NCBI RefSeq assembly: GCF_001425175.1
Contig: NZ_LMDV01000002.1
Location: forward strand, 53,110-117,109
Length of the DNA stretch: 64,000 bases
Reading direction: 5' to 3'
From: Nocardioides sp. Root1257
GTDB lineage: Bacteria; Actinomycetota; Actinomycetes; Propionibacteriales; Nocardioidaceae
The translations under genes and the position numbers were made by a program. Each line of letters begins with the position of its first letter. Position 1 is the stretch's first letter. Positions 15,939-24,448 of the stretch are shown here, piece by piece. The notes beneath the pieces are model-generated. The model saw nothing but the letters and a program-made list of their open reading frames with translations. It was not told where the DNA came from and searched no databases.

Positions 15939-16466
15939 GTGACGGACCGCCCCGCCTGGACGGCGGACGAGGCGCTGGAGCAGCTGTACGCGGCGCACTG
16001 GCGCCGGCTGGTGCGGCTGTCGGTGCTGCTCGTCCGCGACCAGGGTGTGGCCGAGGAGGTCGTGCAGGACGCGTTCGTCGCCGTGCACGGTCGGTGGGAC
16101 CGTTTGCGCGACCCCGAGCGCGCGCTGGCCTACCTCCGCCAGGCCGTCGTCAACCGGTCCCGCTCAGCGCTGCGGCACCGGGCCGTCGTCGCGCGGCACG
16201 CCGAGCGTCGTACGGCGAGCCTGGTCGAGCCGGGCGCCGACCAGGCGGCCCTGGTCACCGACCGCCGCGCCGCCGTGCTCGACGGGCTGCGGGCCCTCCC
16301 CCAGCGACAGCGCGAGGTGCTGGCGCTGCGCTACTACCTCGACCTGTCCGAGGCCGAGATCGCCGACACCCTCGGGATCAGCCGCGGCGCCGTGAAGAGC
16401 CACGCCTCTCGTGGCGCCGCCACCCTGCGCACCCACCTCGGGACTCTCCTGGAGGAGGAGCTGTGA
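15939..16466 (+). CDS. ECF RNA polymerase sigma factor (SigE-like family)
   Basis: 175 residues. Region 2 covers about 10-80 ('QLYAAHWRRLVRLSVLLVRDQGVAEEVVQDAFV') and region 4 about 115-170 ('LPQRQREVLALRYYLDLSEAEIADTLGISRGAVKSHASRG'). The GTG at 15939 fits a leaderless start, and a second GTG 9 bases earlier is possible. The gene overlaps the following membrane protein gene (GTGA), which in such pairs is usually the anti-sigma factor, so this is probably a membrane-controlled sigma factor. Confidence 0.9.
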   Translation: MTDRPAWTADEALEQLYAAHWRRLVRLSVLLVRDQGVAEEVVQDAFVAVHGRWDRLRDPERALAYLRQAVVNRSRSALRHRAVVARHAERRTASLVEPGADQAALVTDRRAAVLDGLRALPQRQREVLALRYYLDLSEAEIADTLGISRGAVKSHASRGAATLRTHLGTLLEEEL

Positions 16467-17389
16467 ATCTCCACGACCTGCTCGAGGACGCCGTCGCCGA
16501 CGTCGAGCCCGCCGACCGACTGGCCGAGCTGCGCGCTCGTACGGCGTCGCCCGCGCGCGCCGCTGCCCGGCCCTGGTGGTGGGCCGCCGGCGCAACCGTG
16601 GTCGGCACCGCCGCTGCGGTCGCCGTCGTCGCGACCTTGCAACACACCCAGGAGTCCGCCGGTCCGGCGGGGCACGGCATGCACCACCCTGGATTCCTGC
16701 CGTCAGAGATCCTGCCTCCGCGGGTCAGCGATCCGGACGCAGAAGCCCTACCGCCGCTACTGCCCATCTACTACGTCGGGGAGGGCGGGCTGTATCGCGA
16801 GTTCGCCCACGTCCGAGGCAACGATTCGCTCCTGAGTGCGGTCCTGCAGCTGGAGCAGCCTCCCGCGGATCCGGACTACGCGACCGCTTGGGCGCCCGGC
16901 GACCTGCTGGACGCGTCGGTGCAGCACGGCACGATCGAGGTCGAGACGGCCGACGATGGGCCGATCTCCGCGTTGGCGGCACAGCAGGTCGTCTACACCC
17001 TCCAGGCGAACCTCGGCAGTCGCGTTCCGGTGCGGTTCATCCACGAGGGCGAGGTGCTGCTGGGCCCGGTCGACGCGGACCCTGCCGTGCTGAACCCGGT
17101 GAGTATCAGCGACCCGGCCGAGGGCAACGAGTACGAAGGCTCGATGACCGCCCGCGGCCGCACGAGCGTGCCCGAGCGCCACATCCTCTGGACCCTGGTC
17201 GACGCGGACGAGACCGTCGTCCGAGACGGCACGGCCGTCGTCAGCGACGACGCGGGGATGCGTCCCTGGGAGGTGACCGTTGACCTCGCCGGCCTCGAGC
17301 CCGGCACCTACGTCTTCACGGTGACCCGGGACGATCCGGGGTTCACCGTGACTGCATCGACCGACACGCGCACGATCGTCGTCCGATGA
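16463..17389 (+). CDS. Membrane protein with GerMN-like and Gmad2 ectodomain, putative anti-sigma factor
   Basis: 308 residues. A short cytoplasmic N-terminal part (about 1-35, 'LHDLLEDAVADVEPADRLAELRAR') looks like the amphipathic start of many ECF-linked anti-sigma proteins. One transmembrane helix (about 40-58) follows. The outside part has a GerMN-like domain ('LPIYYVGEGGLYREFAHV', 'AQQVVYTLQANL') and a C-terminal Gmad2 immunoglobulin-like domain ('ETVVRDGTAVVSDDAGMRPWEV'). It is coupled to the sigma gene upstream and followed by a lipoprotein with the same ectodomain. The anti-sigma role is inferred from position and topology. Confidence 0.75.
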   Translation: MNLHDLLEDAVADVEPADRLAELRARTASPARAAARPWWWAAGATVVGTAAAVAVVATLQHTQESAGPAGHGMHHPGFLPSEILPPRVSDPDAEALPPLLPIYYVGEGGLYREFAHVRGNDSLLSAVLQLEQPPADPDYATAWAPGDLLDASVQHGTIEVETADDGPISALAAQQVVYTLQANLGSRVPVRFIHEGEVLLGPVDADPAVLNPVSISDPAEGNEYEGSMTARGRTSVPERHILWTLVDADETVVRDGTAVVSDDAGMRPWEVTVDLAGLEPGTYVFTVTRDDPGFTVTASTDTRTIVVR

Positions 17390-17415
17390 GCACCGCCGCC
17401 CGGAAGGATGGACTC

Positions 17416-18318
17416 ATGTCTTCCCGCACCCGTCTCGCCGCCCTCGCCTCCGTGTCCGCGCTCGCCCTCGTCGGGCTGACCGGCTGCGGCGACGAGACGG
17501 ACCCGACCTCGGCCGACAGCACGCCGACCCAGGCCGCCGACCCGGCCGACGACGGTGGCGGCGAGACCCCGGACGAGCCGGCCTCGGAGGGCGCGGGCAG
17601 CACGACGGTGCCGGTCTACTTCGTCGGCGACACCCCGCAGGGCAAGCGGCTCTACCGCGAGTTCCGCAAGGTCGAGGCGGACAACCCGGCCGTCGAGGCG
17701 CTCGCGCTGATGACCGCCGGCGACGCGCTCGACCCCGACTACAGCACGCTCTTCCCGAGCGGCAGCTTCACGAGCGTCGACGTGGGCGCCGACAAGATCA
17801 CCGTCGGGTTGCCCGACGAGTCCTGGACCCAGCCCCAGGACGGGATGTCGGACGACGAGGCGCGGCTCGCCACGCAGCAGGCCGTCTACACGCTCCAGGG
17901 CATCGCGCAGAAGCGGCTCCCCCTGGCCTTCACGCTCGACGGCGAGCCCGCAGACCTCTTCGGCCTGGGCGGCGAGCCGAGCAACGACCCGGAGATCGAC
18001 GTACGAGCCCTGGTCAACGTGACCACACCGGAGGAGGGCGCGACCGTCAGCGGCACCTTCACCGCGAGCGGTGTCTCGAGCTCCTTCGAGGCCACGACGG
18101 CGTGGGAGATCCATCGGGGCGGTGCCGACGGCGAGGTCGTGGCCCAGGGCTCGGCGACGGCCGACGGCTGGATGGACAAGCTCTACCCGTGGGAGACCGA
18201 CATCGACGTCTCCGACCTGCCCGCCGGCGACTACACCTTCGTCGCGAAGACCGACGACCCGACGAGCGGCGAAGGCCCCGGACCGATGGTCGACACGAAG
18301 AGCATCACGATCAAGTGA
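17416..18318 (+). CDS. GerMN/Gmad2 domain lipoprotein
   Basis: 300 residues with a signal peptide and lipobox LTGC, then an acidic low-complexity linker, a GerMN domain ('VPVYFVGDTPQGKRLYREF', 'TQQAVYTLQGIAQK') and a Gmad2 domain ('TTAWEIHRGGADGEVVAQGSA'). Its order of domains copies the upstream membrane protein, so they derive from duplication. ATG 17416 is favoured by GGAAGG 8 bases upstream; an earlier ATG at 17386 overlaps the upstream stop but has no ribosome site. It is likely anchored on the outer face of the membrane, perhaps binding cell wall. Confidence 0.8.
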   Translation: MSSRTRLAALASVSALALVGLTGCGDETDPTSADSTPTQAADPADDGGGETPDEPASEGAGSTTVPVYFVGDTPQGKRLYREFRKVEADNPAVEALALMTAGDALDPDYSTLFPSGSFTSVDVGADKITVGLPDESWTQPQDGMSDDEARLATQQAVYTLQGIAQKRLPLAFTLDGEPADLFGLGGEPSNDPEIDVRALVNVTTPEEGATVSGTFTASGVSSSFEATTAWEIHRGGADGEVVAQGSATADGWMDKLYPWETDIDVSDLPAGDYTFVAKTDDPTSGEGPGPMVDTKSITIK

Positions 18319-19217
18319 GACTGACGCGGCAGCGGCTCAACCGCACGCTGCTGCGGCGCCAGCACCTGCTCGAGCGCGTCGACGCGACGCCGGAGGAGAC
18401 GGCGCGCCACCTGGTCGGGCTGCAGGCGCAGGAGACCCTGCCGCCGTACCTCTCCCTGCACGCGCGCCTGACGTCCTTCGACCCGTACGACGTCACCCGC
18501 GCGCTCGAGGAGCGCACGCTCGTCCGGCTCCTCACGATGCGCGGCACCATCCACCTGCTCACGCCGGAGGACGCGCTCGAGCTGCGGCCCTGGACCCAGC
18601 CCGTGATCGACCGGGGGCAGCGCAACCACCCGGAGCCGGTCCCCCAGTTCTCGCGCGCGCTGGTGCAGACGCCCCCGCGAGGGACGTGGAAGGGCCGGGG
18701 CGGCGTGGTCTACGCACCGATCGAGGACTGGCTCGACAGCGCCCTCCGGGACCCGGACGTGCCGGGGATCGTCGAGTGCTACCTGCGCGCCTTCGGTCCG
18801 GCGTCGGCCGCCGACGTCACCACCTGGTCGGGCGTCACCCGGCTCGGTCCGGTGCTCGCCGCCATGGACCTCGAGCGCCACGAGGACGAGGCGGGCAAGG
18901 TCCTGTACGACGTGGCGGACGCGCCGCTCGAGGACGAGGACGCGCCCGCACCGGTGCGGCTCCTCGGCACCTACGACAACCTCTGGCTCTCCCACGCGGC
19001 ACGCGACCGGGTCACCGAGCCGGCCAGGCGAGCGCGCTGGATGGGCGCCAACGGAGGCGTCGCGATGACGATCTTCGTCGACGGCTGGCTCGAGGGTCTG
19101 TGGCGGGCCGTGGACGACCGGGTGGAGGTCGTCGAGCTCTTCCGCGACCTCACCGCGCCCGAGCGAGCAGACCTCGACGACGAGGTCGCCCGCGTCGAGG
19201 AGCTGCTCGCCCGCTAG
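18315..19217 (+). CDS. Winged-helix DNA-binding domain protein (HTH_42 family)
   Basis: 300 residues. The pattern 'ARHLVGLQAQETLPPYLSLHARL', 'RTLVRLLTMRGTIHLLTPEDA' and 'NLWLSHAARDRV' is characteristic of the actinobacterial HTH_42 (PF06224, YcaQ-like) family. Relatives in antibiotic producers include DNA glycosylases of the AlkX/YcaQ group that act on interstrand crosslinks, so DNA repair is possible but not certain. The GTG overlaps the stop of the lipoprotein gene (GTGA), and the 3' end overlaps the convergent hydrolase by 4 bases. Confidence 0.85.
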   Translation: MRLTRQRLNRTLLRRQHLLERVDATPEETARHLVGLQAQETLPPYLSLHARLTSFDPYDVTRALEERTLVRLLTMRGTIHLLTPEDALELRPWTQPVIDRGQRNHPEPVPQFSRALVQTPPRGTWKGRGGVVYAPIEDWLDSALRDPDVPGIVECYLRAFGPASAADVTTWSGVTRLGPVLAAMDLERHEDEAGKVLYDVADAPLEDEDAPAPVRLLGTYDNLWLSHAARDRVTEPARRARWMGANGGVAMTIFVDGWLEGLWRAVDDRVEVVELFRDLTAPERADLDDEVARVEELLAR

Positions 19218-20611
19218 GCCGTGGCCCGCTGGTGCGCCCGACCGCCGAAGTGCAGGTACGACGGCGCACCCGACTCGTCGTCGGGGTCGAAGAAGACCGC
19301 GAGCAGCTCGCTGTCGGCGATCGGCAGCTTCAGCAGGAAGGAGTCGTCGCGCGCCACGGCGACCAGCGGGAGGTCCACCATCGGCGGCAGGTTCTCGGTG
19401 TCGGCTCCTTCACGCGAGATCTCCAGGCTCGCCAGCAGGGAGCCGTCCGGAGCCCGCGTGACCTCGATGGCCACACCCTCCCGCTCGTAGCTGCCGACGT
19501 ACCGGCCCGCGTCCGCGACCGCCTGCGTCGCGAGGGGCTCCGGGTCCTGCCGCGGCGTGACGTCCAGTCGGTCCTCGAACAGCCAGGCGGCGAGCTCGCG
19601 GTACATCGACATCGCGCTCTCGACGTTGGTCTGCAGGCAGAAGCCGAACCGCTGGTCCGGCGCCACCCGCATGAAGGCGTTCTGGCCCAAGGAGTTGCCG
19701 TCGTGGCCGATGACGCCGACGTCGCCGAAGTGGTCGAGGATCCAGCCCAGACCCCAGGCCTCGCCGAGCACGGTGTCGTCGACCAGCGAGATCTGGGGCA
19801 CCTGCGCCGCGGCCACCGTCTCGGCCGACAGCAGCCGGGTGCCGTCGGCGGCCACGCCACCGTCGAGGTGCAGCTGCACGAACCGGAGCACGTCGCCGGC
19901 GCTGGCAACCAGCGACGCACCCATCGGACCGCACGAGCGGTAGAGACCCCACTGGGGCGTGACGACGAGGGTGGACGGGTCCTCGGGGTCCGGCACGTGC
20001 CCGACCGCCATCGGGTGCAGGAGCGCCTCCTCCGGGAAGACGACCGAGTGCTCGAGGCCGAGCGGGCCGAGGAGCCGCTCGCGCAGCGCGTCCTCGAAGA
20101 CCGCGCCGCCGACGACCTCGACGAGCCGGCCGAGGATCGCGAACCCGCTGTTGCTGTAGCTCCAGATCTTGCCCGGCTCGCAGATCTGCGGCAGGTCGCG
20201 GATCTCGTCCATGTAGCGCGGGAGGGCGTCGTCGCCGCGACCCGTGTCGATGAAGACGTCGCCGTCGAAGCCGCTCGTGTGCCGGAGCAGGTCGCGCACG
20301 GTGACGGTGTCGCGGGCGTGCTGGTCACGCACCTCGAAGTCGGGGAGGTAGCTCCGCACCGGCTGGTCGAGGTCGACGAGGCCCTCGTCGGCGAGCATCA
20401 GCACCAGGGTCGCGGTGTAGAGCTTGCCGATCGAGCCCGGCAGGAAGAGCGAGTCGGTCGTCGCGGGACAGCCCGTGCGCAGGCTGAGGACGCCCGCCGC
20501 GACCTCGGTGATGGTGTCGCCGTCGAGGACGGCGAGCTGGGCGCCGGGCACGTCGTGGCGGTCGATGAGCTCGACGAGCTTCTTCTCGAGCTCGGTCTGG
20601 GTGATGGACAC
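19214..20611 (-). CDS. Serine hydrolase of the beta-lactamase class C / EstB family
   Basis: 465 residues. The nucleophile motif SIGK is at 60-63, a YSN triad motif occurs in 'YSNSGFAILG', and 'GHDGNSLGQ' stands at the usual HxG position. No signal peptide is visible, so it is probably cytoplasmic and more likely an esterase or peptidase than a secreted beta-lactamase. The C-terminal third is a lipocalin-like extra domain. The GTG start has GAGGAGGAACC in front. It is divergent from a TetR gene and shares the operator region with it, so it is probably that regulator's target. Confidence 0.85.
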   Translation of the reverse strand: MSITQTELEKKLVELIDRHDVPGAQLAVLDGDTITEVAAGVLSLRTGCPATTDSLFLPGSIGKLYTATLVLMLADEGLVDLDQPVRSYLPDFEVRDQHARDTVTVRDLLRHTSGFDGDVFIDTGRGDDALPRYMDEIRDLPQICEPGKIWSYSNSGFAILGRLVEVVGGAVFEDALRERLLGPLGLEHSVVFPEEALLHPMAVGHVPDPEDPSTLVVTPQWGLYRSCGPMGASLVASAGDVLRFVQLHLDGGVAADGTRLLSAETVAAAQVPQISLVDDTVLGEAWGLGWILDHFGDVGVIGHDGNSLGQNAFMRVAPDQRFGFCLQTNVESAMSMYRELAAWLFEDRLDVTPRQDPEPLATQAVADAGRYVGSYEREGVAIEVTRAPDGSLLASLEISREGADTENLPPMVDLPLVAVARDDSFLLKLPIADSELLAVFFDPDDESGAPSYLHFGGRAHQRATA

Positions 20612-20627
20612 GGTTCCTCCTCGGCTG

Positions 20628-20666
20628 ACCTACAGTGTAGGTTAGTGTTAACCTACAGCGTAGGTT
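20628..20666. promoter_or_regulatory. Two tandem palindromic operators between serine hydrolase and tetR
   Basis: ACCTACAGTGTAGGT (20628-20642, 7-bp arms, 1-base centre) and AACCTACAGCGTAGGTT (20650-20666, 7-bp arms, 3-base centre) are nearly identical and lie 23 bp apart. They occupy the 77-bp divergent promoter region. The first holds a minus-strand TACACT and the second a plus-strand TAGGTT, both possible -10 boxes. Binding by the adjacent TetR would shut off both genes. Confidence 0.85.
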
Positions 20667-20688
20667 TGTCAAGGGACAGGAGTACGGC

Positions 20689-21291
20689 GTGGCGGCACTG
20701 ACGCGGGAGCGGATCCTGCAGACCGCGGTCCGGCTCGCCGACCGGGACGGTCCGGACGCGGTCACCCTGCGCAAGATCGCCGGCGAGCTGGGCGTGCACG
20801 TGACCTCGCTCTACAACCACGTGCCGACGCGGGACGCGGTCACCGACGGCATCGTGGAGCTGCTGCTGGACGAGGCGAAGCTGCCGACCGGTCCGATCGA
20901 CTGGGACGACTGGGTGCGGGGGTTCATCGACGCGGTCGGCGGCATCGCCATGACGCACCCGGGGGCCTTCCACGCGCTGCAGCAGGTGCCCGTCCAGGGA
21001 GCTCGGGCGACCGCCTCGTTCGAGGTCGCGCTGGCCGCGTTCAGGGCCGCCGGCTTCAGCCCCGCCGACGCCTTCGCTGCGGTCAAGACCGCGGCCTACC
21101 TCGCCCTGATGATCGGCCAGGAGCGCAGCATGGTCGCCCGCGGTGACCTGCACGAGACGCGGCTGGATGCGCTCCCCGCCGATGCGTTCCCCCTGGTGCG
21201 GTCGGTCGCGACGGACGCGGCCGACTACGAGAACGTCTGGGCCTTCTCGGTCGAGACGCTGATCGCCGGGCTCCGCGCGCGGCTGCCCTAG
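20689..21291 (+). CDS. TetR family regulator
   Basis: 200 residues. The N-terminal HTH has 'TLRKIAGELGVHVTSLYNHVPTRDAV' at about 25-50, and the remainder is a helical ligand domain of TetR_C type. The GTG start has an AGGAG ribosome site about 7 bases upstream. Tandem palindromes immediately upstream are its likely operators, giving autoregulation and control of the divergent serine hydrolase. Its effector is unknown, possibly the hydrolase substrate. Confidence 0.92.
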   Translation: MAALTRERILQTAVRLADRDGPDAVTLRKIAGELGVHVTSLYNHVPTRDAVTDGIVELLLDEAKLPTGPIDWDDWVRGFIDAVGGIAMTHPGAFHALQQVPVQGARATASFEVALAAFRAAGFSPADAFAAVKTAAYLALMIGQERSMVARGDLHETRLDALPADAFPLVRSVATDAADYENVWAFSVETLIAGLRARLP

Positions 21292-22028
21292 CCCCAGCGC
21301 GGCGTGCGCGCGAGGAGCGCGGCGACGGCGGCGACCCCGGCGGTCGACGTGCGCAGCACCTCGGCGCCGAGCCGCACCGACACCGCTCCGGCCGCGACGA
21401 ACGCCGCCACCTCGTCCTCGGCCAGCCCGCCCTCGGGCCCGACGACCACCACGACCCGACCGGTGCCGGGGACGACGAGGTCGGCGAACGGCGCGGTCGC
21501 GGCCTCGTGCAGCACCACGGCGAGGTCGGCCGCGCCCACGAGCGCGACGACGTCGGCCGTCGAGGCCGGCTCGGACACCTCGGGGAACCACGACCTGCGC
21601 GCCTGCTTGGCGGCCTCGCGGGCGGTGGCACGCCACTTCGCGAGGGACTTCGTCGCCCGCTCGCCCTTCCAGACCGCGACGCTGCGCGACGCCGCCCACG
21701 GCACGATCCGGGCGACCCCGATCTCGGTGAGCACCTCCACTGCGAGCTCGCCGCGCTCCCCCTTCGGGATCGCCTGCACGACGACGACCTCGGGACTCGC
21801 CGGCTCGACCCGGTCGACCGACTCGACGGCCAGCGCGAAGACCCGCTTGCCGGTCGACCCGACCGAGCCCTCGACGGAGACGCCCGCGCCGTCGGTGAGC
21901 ACAAGCCGCTCGCCGACCCGCAGCCGGCGTACGGCGACCGCGTGGTGCGCCTCGTCGCCCTCGACGGTCACCACGTCACCGACCCCGACGCCGTCGAGGG
22001 TCGGGACGAGGTGGACCGGCAGCGACAT
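21288..22028 (-). CDS. rsmE: 16S rRNA (uracil1498-N3)-methyltransferase RsmE
   Basis: 246 residues. N-terminal PUA-like part ('GDEAHHAVAVRRLRVGERLVLTDGAG') and SPOUT methyltransferase part with the knot motif 'VVVVVGPEGGLAEDEV' and 'SVRLGAEVLRTSTA'. It methylates U1498 of 16S rRNA using SAM. It follows dnaJ by 11 bases on the same strand (the common hrcA-dnaJ-rsmE order) and overlaps the convergent tetR by 4 bases. Confidence 0.95.
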   Translation of the reverse strand: MSLPVHLVPTLDGVGVGDVVTVEGDEAHHAVAVRRLRVGERLVLTDGAGVSVEGSVGSTGKRVFALAVESVDRVEPASPEVVVVQAIPKGERGELAVEVLTEIGVARIVPWAASRSVAVWKGERATKSLAKWRATAREAAKQARRSWFPEVSEPASTADVVALVGAADLAVVLHEAATAPFADLVVPGTGRVVVVVGPEGGLAEDEVAAFVAAGAVSVRLGAEVLRTSTAGVAAVAALLARTPRWG

Positions 22029-22039
22029 CGTGCGTGCCC

Positions 22040-23221
22040 TCAGTGCTGGTTGAACGCGTCTCGGAGCCGGCCGAACATCGAGCGGCTGGTGGGGTGCACC
22101 TGGCCGGACGGGCGCTCCTCGTCGCGGATCCCCGCGAGCTCGCGCAGCAGCTCCTCCTGACGCGGGTCGAGCCGGGTCGGGGTCTCGACGATGACCGTGA
22201 CGACCAGGTCGCCGCGACCGCCGCGCAGGCCCGGGACGCCGCGCCCGCGGAGGACCTGCTCGGACCCCGACTGCGTGCCGGGGCGTACGTCGAGGTCGAG
22301 GCTCGTCTCGATGTCGGTCTCGGGCTCATCGCCGTCGGCCACGACGTCCGCCTCGAGGGTCGGCAGCGTCAGCACGGTGCCCAGCGCCGCCGCCGTCATC
22401 GGCAGCGTGACGGTGCAGTGCAGGTCGTTGCCGTTGCGGGTGAAGACCTCGTGCTGCGCGACGTGGATCTCGACGTACAGGTCGCCGGCCGGGCCGCCGC
22501 CGGGGCCGACCTCGCCCTCGCCGGTGAGCTGGACCCGGGTGCCGGTGTCGACGCCGGCCGGGATCTTGACGGTGAGGGTGCGGCGCGCACGGACCCGGCC
22601 GTCACCGGAGCACTCGCGGCACGGGTCCGGGATGATGGTGCCGAAGCCACGGCACGCCGCGCACGGGCGCAGCGTGCGGATCTCGCCGAGGAACGAGCGC
22701 TGGACGTGGGCGACCTCGCCCGCACCGTGACAGGTGTCGCAGGGCATCGCGTGCGAGCCCGGGGCGGCGCCCTCGCCGTCGCAGGTGCTGCACCGCACAG
22801 CCGTGTCGACGACGAGCTCACGGGCCACGCCGAACGCGGCCTCGGCCAGCTCGACCTCGATCCGGATCAGCGCGTCCTGGCCACGGCGCTCGCGCGACCG
22901 CGGTCCACGCCCGCCCTGTGCAGCGCCACCGGCACCGCCGAAGAAGGCGTCCATGATGTCGGTGAACGAGAAGCCCGGACCCTGGCCGAAGCCCGCACCG
23001 GCGCCGCCGAACGGGTCGCCGCCGCGGTCGTAGGCCGCGCGCTTCTGGGGGTCGGACAGGATCTCGTAGGCGCGGGAGATCTCCTTGAACTTCTCCTGCG
23101 CCTCGGGGTCCGGGTTGACGTCGGGGTGGTACTGGCGGGCGAGTCGCCGGTAGGCCTTCTTGACGGCGTCGGCGTCGGCGTCGCGGCCGACGCCGAGCAG
23201 CTCGTACGGGTCCTGGCTCAC
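22040..23221 (-). CDS. dnaJ: Chaperone DnaJ (Hsp40)
   Basis: 393 residues. J domain with HPD in 'QYHPDVNPD', a Gly/Phe-rich linker, four CxxCxGxG-type zinc repeats ([32 protein letters not shown]) and the C-terminal substrate domains. It works with DnaK. Its location between hrcA and rsmE marks it as the DnaJ2-type copy common in actinobacteria; the dnaK-grpE operon is elsewhere. Confidence 0.96.
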   Translation of the reverse strand: MSQDPYELLGVGRDADADAVKKAYRRLARQYHPDVNPDPEAQEKFKEISRAYEILSDPQKRAAYDRGGDPFGGAGAGFGQGPGFSFTDIMDAFFGGAGGAAQGGRGPRSRERRGQDALIRIEVELAEAAFGVARELVVDTAVRCSTCDGEGAAPGSHAMPCDTCHGAGEVAHVQRSFLGEIRTLRPCAACRGFGTIIPDPCRECSGDGRVRARRTLTVKIPAGVDTGTRVQLTGEGEVGPGGGPAGDLYVEIHVAQHEVFTRNGNDLHCTVTLPMTAAALGTVLTLPTLEADVVADGDEPETDIETSLDLDVRPGTQSGSEQVLRGRGVPGLRGGRGDLVVTVIVETPTRLDPRQEELLRELAGIRDEERPSGQVHPTSRSMFGRLRDAFNQH

Positions 23222-23235
23222 GTGGTTCCTTCGTT

Positions 23236-23270
23236 GCTGGTGCGGGGTGCTGGTGCGTGGTGCTGGTGGG
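23236..23270. repeat. 13-bp tandem repeat in the hrcA-dnaJ spacer
   Basis: GCTGGTGCGGGGT, GCTGGTGCGTGGT and a shorter GCTGGTGGG follow one another in the 56-bp gap between the two genes. It may simply be replication slippage, but it sits in the leader of dnaJ. Confidence 0.6.
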
Positions 23271-23277
23271 TGTCGGC

Positions 23278-24297
23278 TCAGGCCTCGTCGAGGATCCGCG
23301 ACACGTAGCGGGCGACGGCCCGGACGGCGGCCATGCTGCCGGGGTAGTCCATGCGGGTGGGACCGACGATGCCGAGGCGGGCGAACGCCTCCTCGCCGGG
23401 TCCGTAGCCGGCCGCGACCACGCTGGTGGACGCGAGCTGCTGGTAGGGACCCTCGTGGCCGATCCGGACGGTGATCGGCTCGCCGGTGGTGGCCTCACCG
23501 AGGAGCTTGAGCAGCACGACGTGCTCCTCGAGCGCCTCGAGCAGCGGCCGGACGGCCGAGTCGAAGCTGTCGCCGTACCGCGCCAGGTTGGCGGCGCCGC
23601 CGACCAGGATCCGCTCGTCGGAGCGGTGGTCGGACATCGCGTCGAGGAGCGCATCGACGACGGCCTGGGTGGCCGGGGCGACCGGGCCGTCGGTGCCGAC
23701 GAGCGCCGCCAGCGCCGCGTTGGCCTCGGCGATCACCTCGCCGTTCGCGACCCGGTTGACCAGGGCTCGCAGGTCGGCGATCGCGGCGTCGTCCAGGTCG
23801 TCGGCGAGCTCGACCAGGCGCTGCTCGACCCGGCCGGTGCTGAGGATCAGCACGACCAGCAGGCGGCTCGGCGCCAGCGCCACCAGCTCGATGTGGCGCA
23901 CGGTGGAGCGGGAGAGCGTCGGGTACTGCACGATCGCGACCTGGCGGGTCAGCTGCGAGAGCAGCCGCACCGAGCGCTGCACGACGTCGTCGAGGTCGAC
24001 GGCACCGTCGAGCAGGGAGGCGATGGCCCGCCGCTCCGCCTGGCTCATCGGCTTCACGGTCGTGAGCCGGTCGACGAACAGCCGGTAGCCCTTGTCGGTC
24101 GGCACCCGCCCGGCACTGGTGTGCGGCTGGGTGATGTAGCCCTCGTCCTCGAGCGCGGCCATGTCGTTGCGCACCGTCGCCGGCGAGACGCCGAGCCCGT
24201 GCCGCTCGACGAGAGCCTTGGAGCCGACCGGCTCCTCGGTCGCGACGTAGTCCTCGACGATCGCGCGGAGCACGGCCAGCCTGCGCTCTTCCTGCAC
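23278..24297 (-). CDS. hrcA: Heat-inducible transcription repressor HrcA
   Basis: 339 residues. N-terminal winged helix ('[52 protein letters not shown]') and a GAF-like dimer/insertion region. It represses chaperone genes through CIRCE. The GTG at 24297 is selected because the N-terminus [10 protein letters not shown] matches the family, and AGGAGG lies upstream. A CIRCE element lies just upstream, so it is autoregulated. Confidence 0.95.
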   Translation of the reverse strand: MQEERRLAVLRAIVEDYVATEEPVGSKALVERHGLGVSPATVRNDMAALEDEGYITQPHTSAGRVPTDKGYRLFVDRLTTVKPMSQAERRAIASLLDGAVDLDDVVQRSVRLLSQLTRQVAIVQYPTLSRSTVRHIELVALAPSRLLVVLILSTGRVEQRLVELADDLDDAAIADLRALVNRVANGEVIAEANAALAALVGTDGPVAPATQAVVDALLDAMSDHRSDERILVGGAANLARYGDSFDSAVRPLLEALEEHVVLLKLLGEATTGEPITVRIGHEGPYQQLASTSVVAAGYGPGEEAFARLGIVGPTRMDYPGSMAAVRAVARYVSRILDEA

Positions 24298-24312
24298 CCG
24301 TCCGCCTCCTCC

Positions 24313-24337
24313 TGGCACTCGCTGGGTCGGAGTGCCA
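24313..24337. promoter_or_regulatory. CIRCE element (HrcA operator)
   Basis: TGGCACTC, nine bases, GAGTGCCA: a perfect 8-bp inverted repeat with the exact 9-base spacer of CIRCE. It is located 16 bases upstream of the hrcA start and should control hrcA-dnaJ-rsmE. Confidence 0.92.
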
Positions 24338-24400
24338 AGGGTACCCGCCGGGGTCACGGCCACATCGTGGAAGCCCCGGTGCGCCATCGCCGAGTTCGCA

Positions 24401-24419
24401 GTAGGTTAGGCTTACCTAA
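24401..24419. promoter_or_regulatory. IdeR/DtxR iron box
   Basis: GTAGGTTAGGCTTACCTAA matches the 19-bp IdeR/DtxR consensus TTAGGTTAGSCTAACCTAA at all but two positions. It lies 30 bases before the GTG of the DUF2470 gene and contains TAGGTT, a possible -10 box, so iron-loaded IdeR would block transcription. Confidence 0.85.
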
Positions 24420-24448
24420 GTCTTCGAGCCGGAGCGGATGGAGTCAGC

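Noticed and set aside
18071..20701. Long plus-strand open frame spanning the HTH_42 gene and the serine hydrolase
   Set aside because: It crosses two well-supported genes and the operator region, and its protein is low-complexity Arg/Ala/Val.
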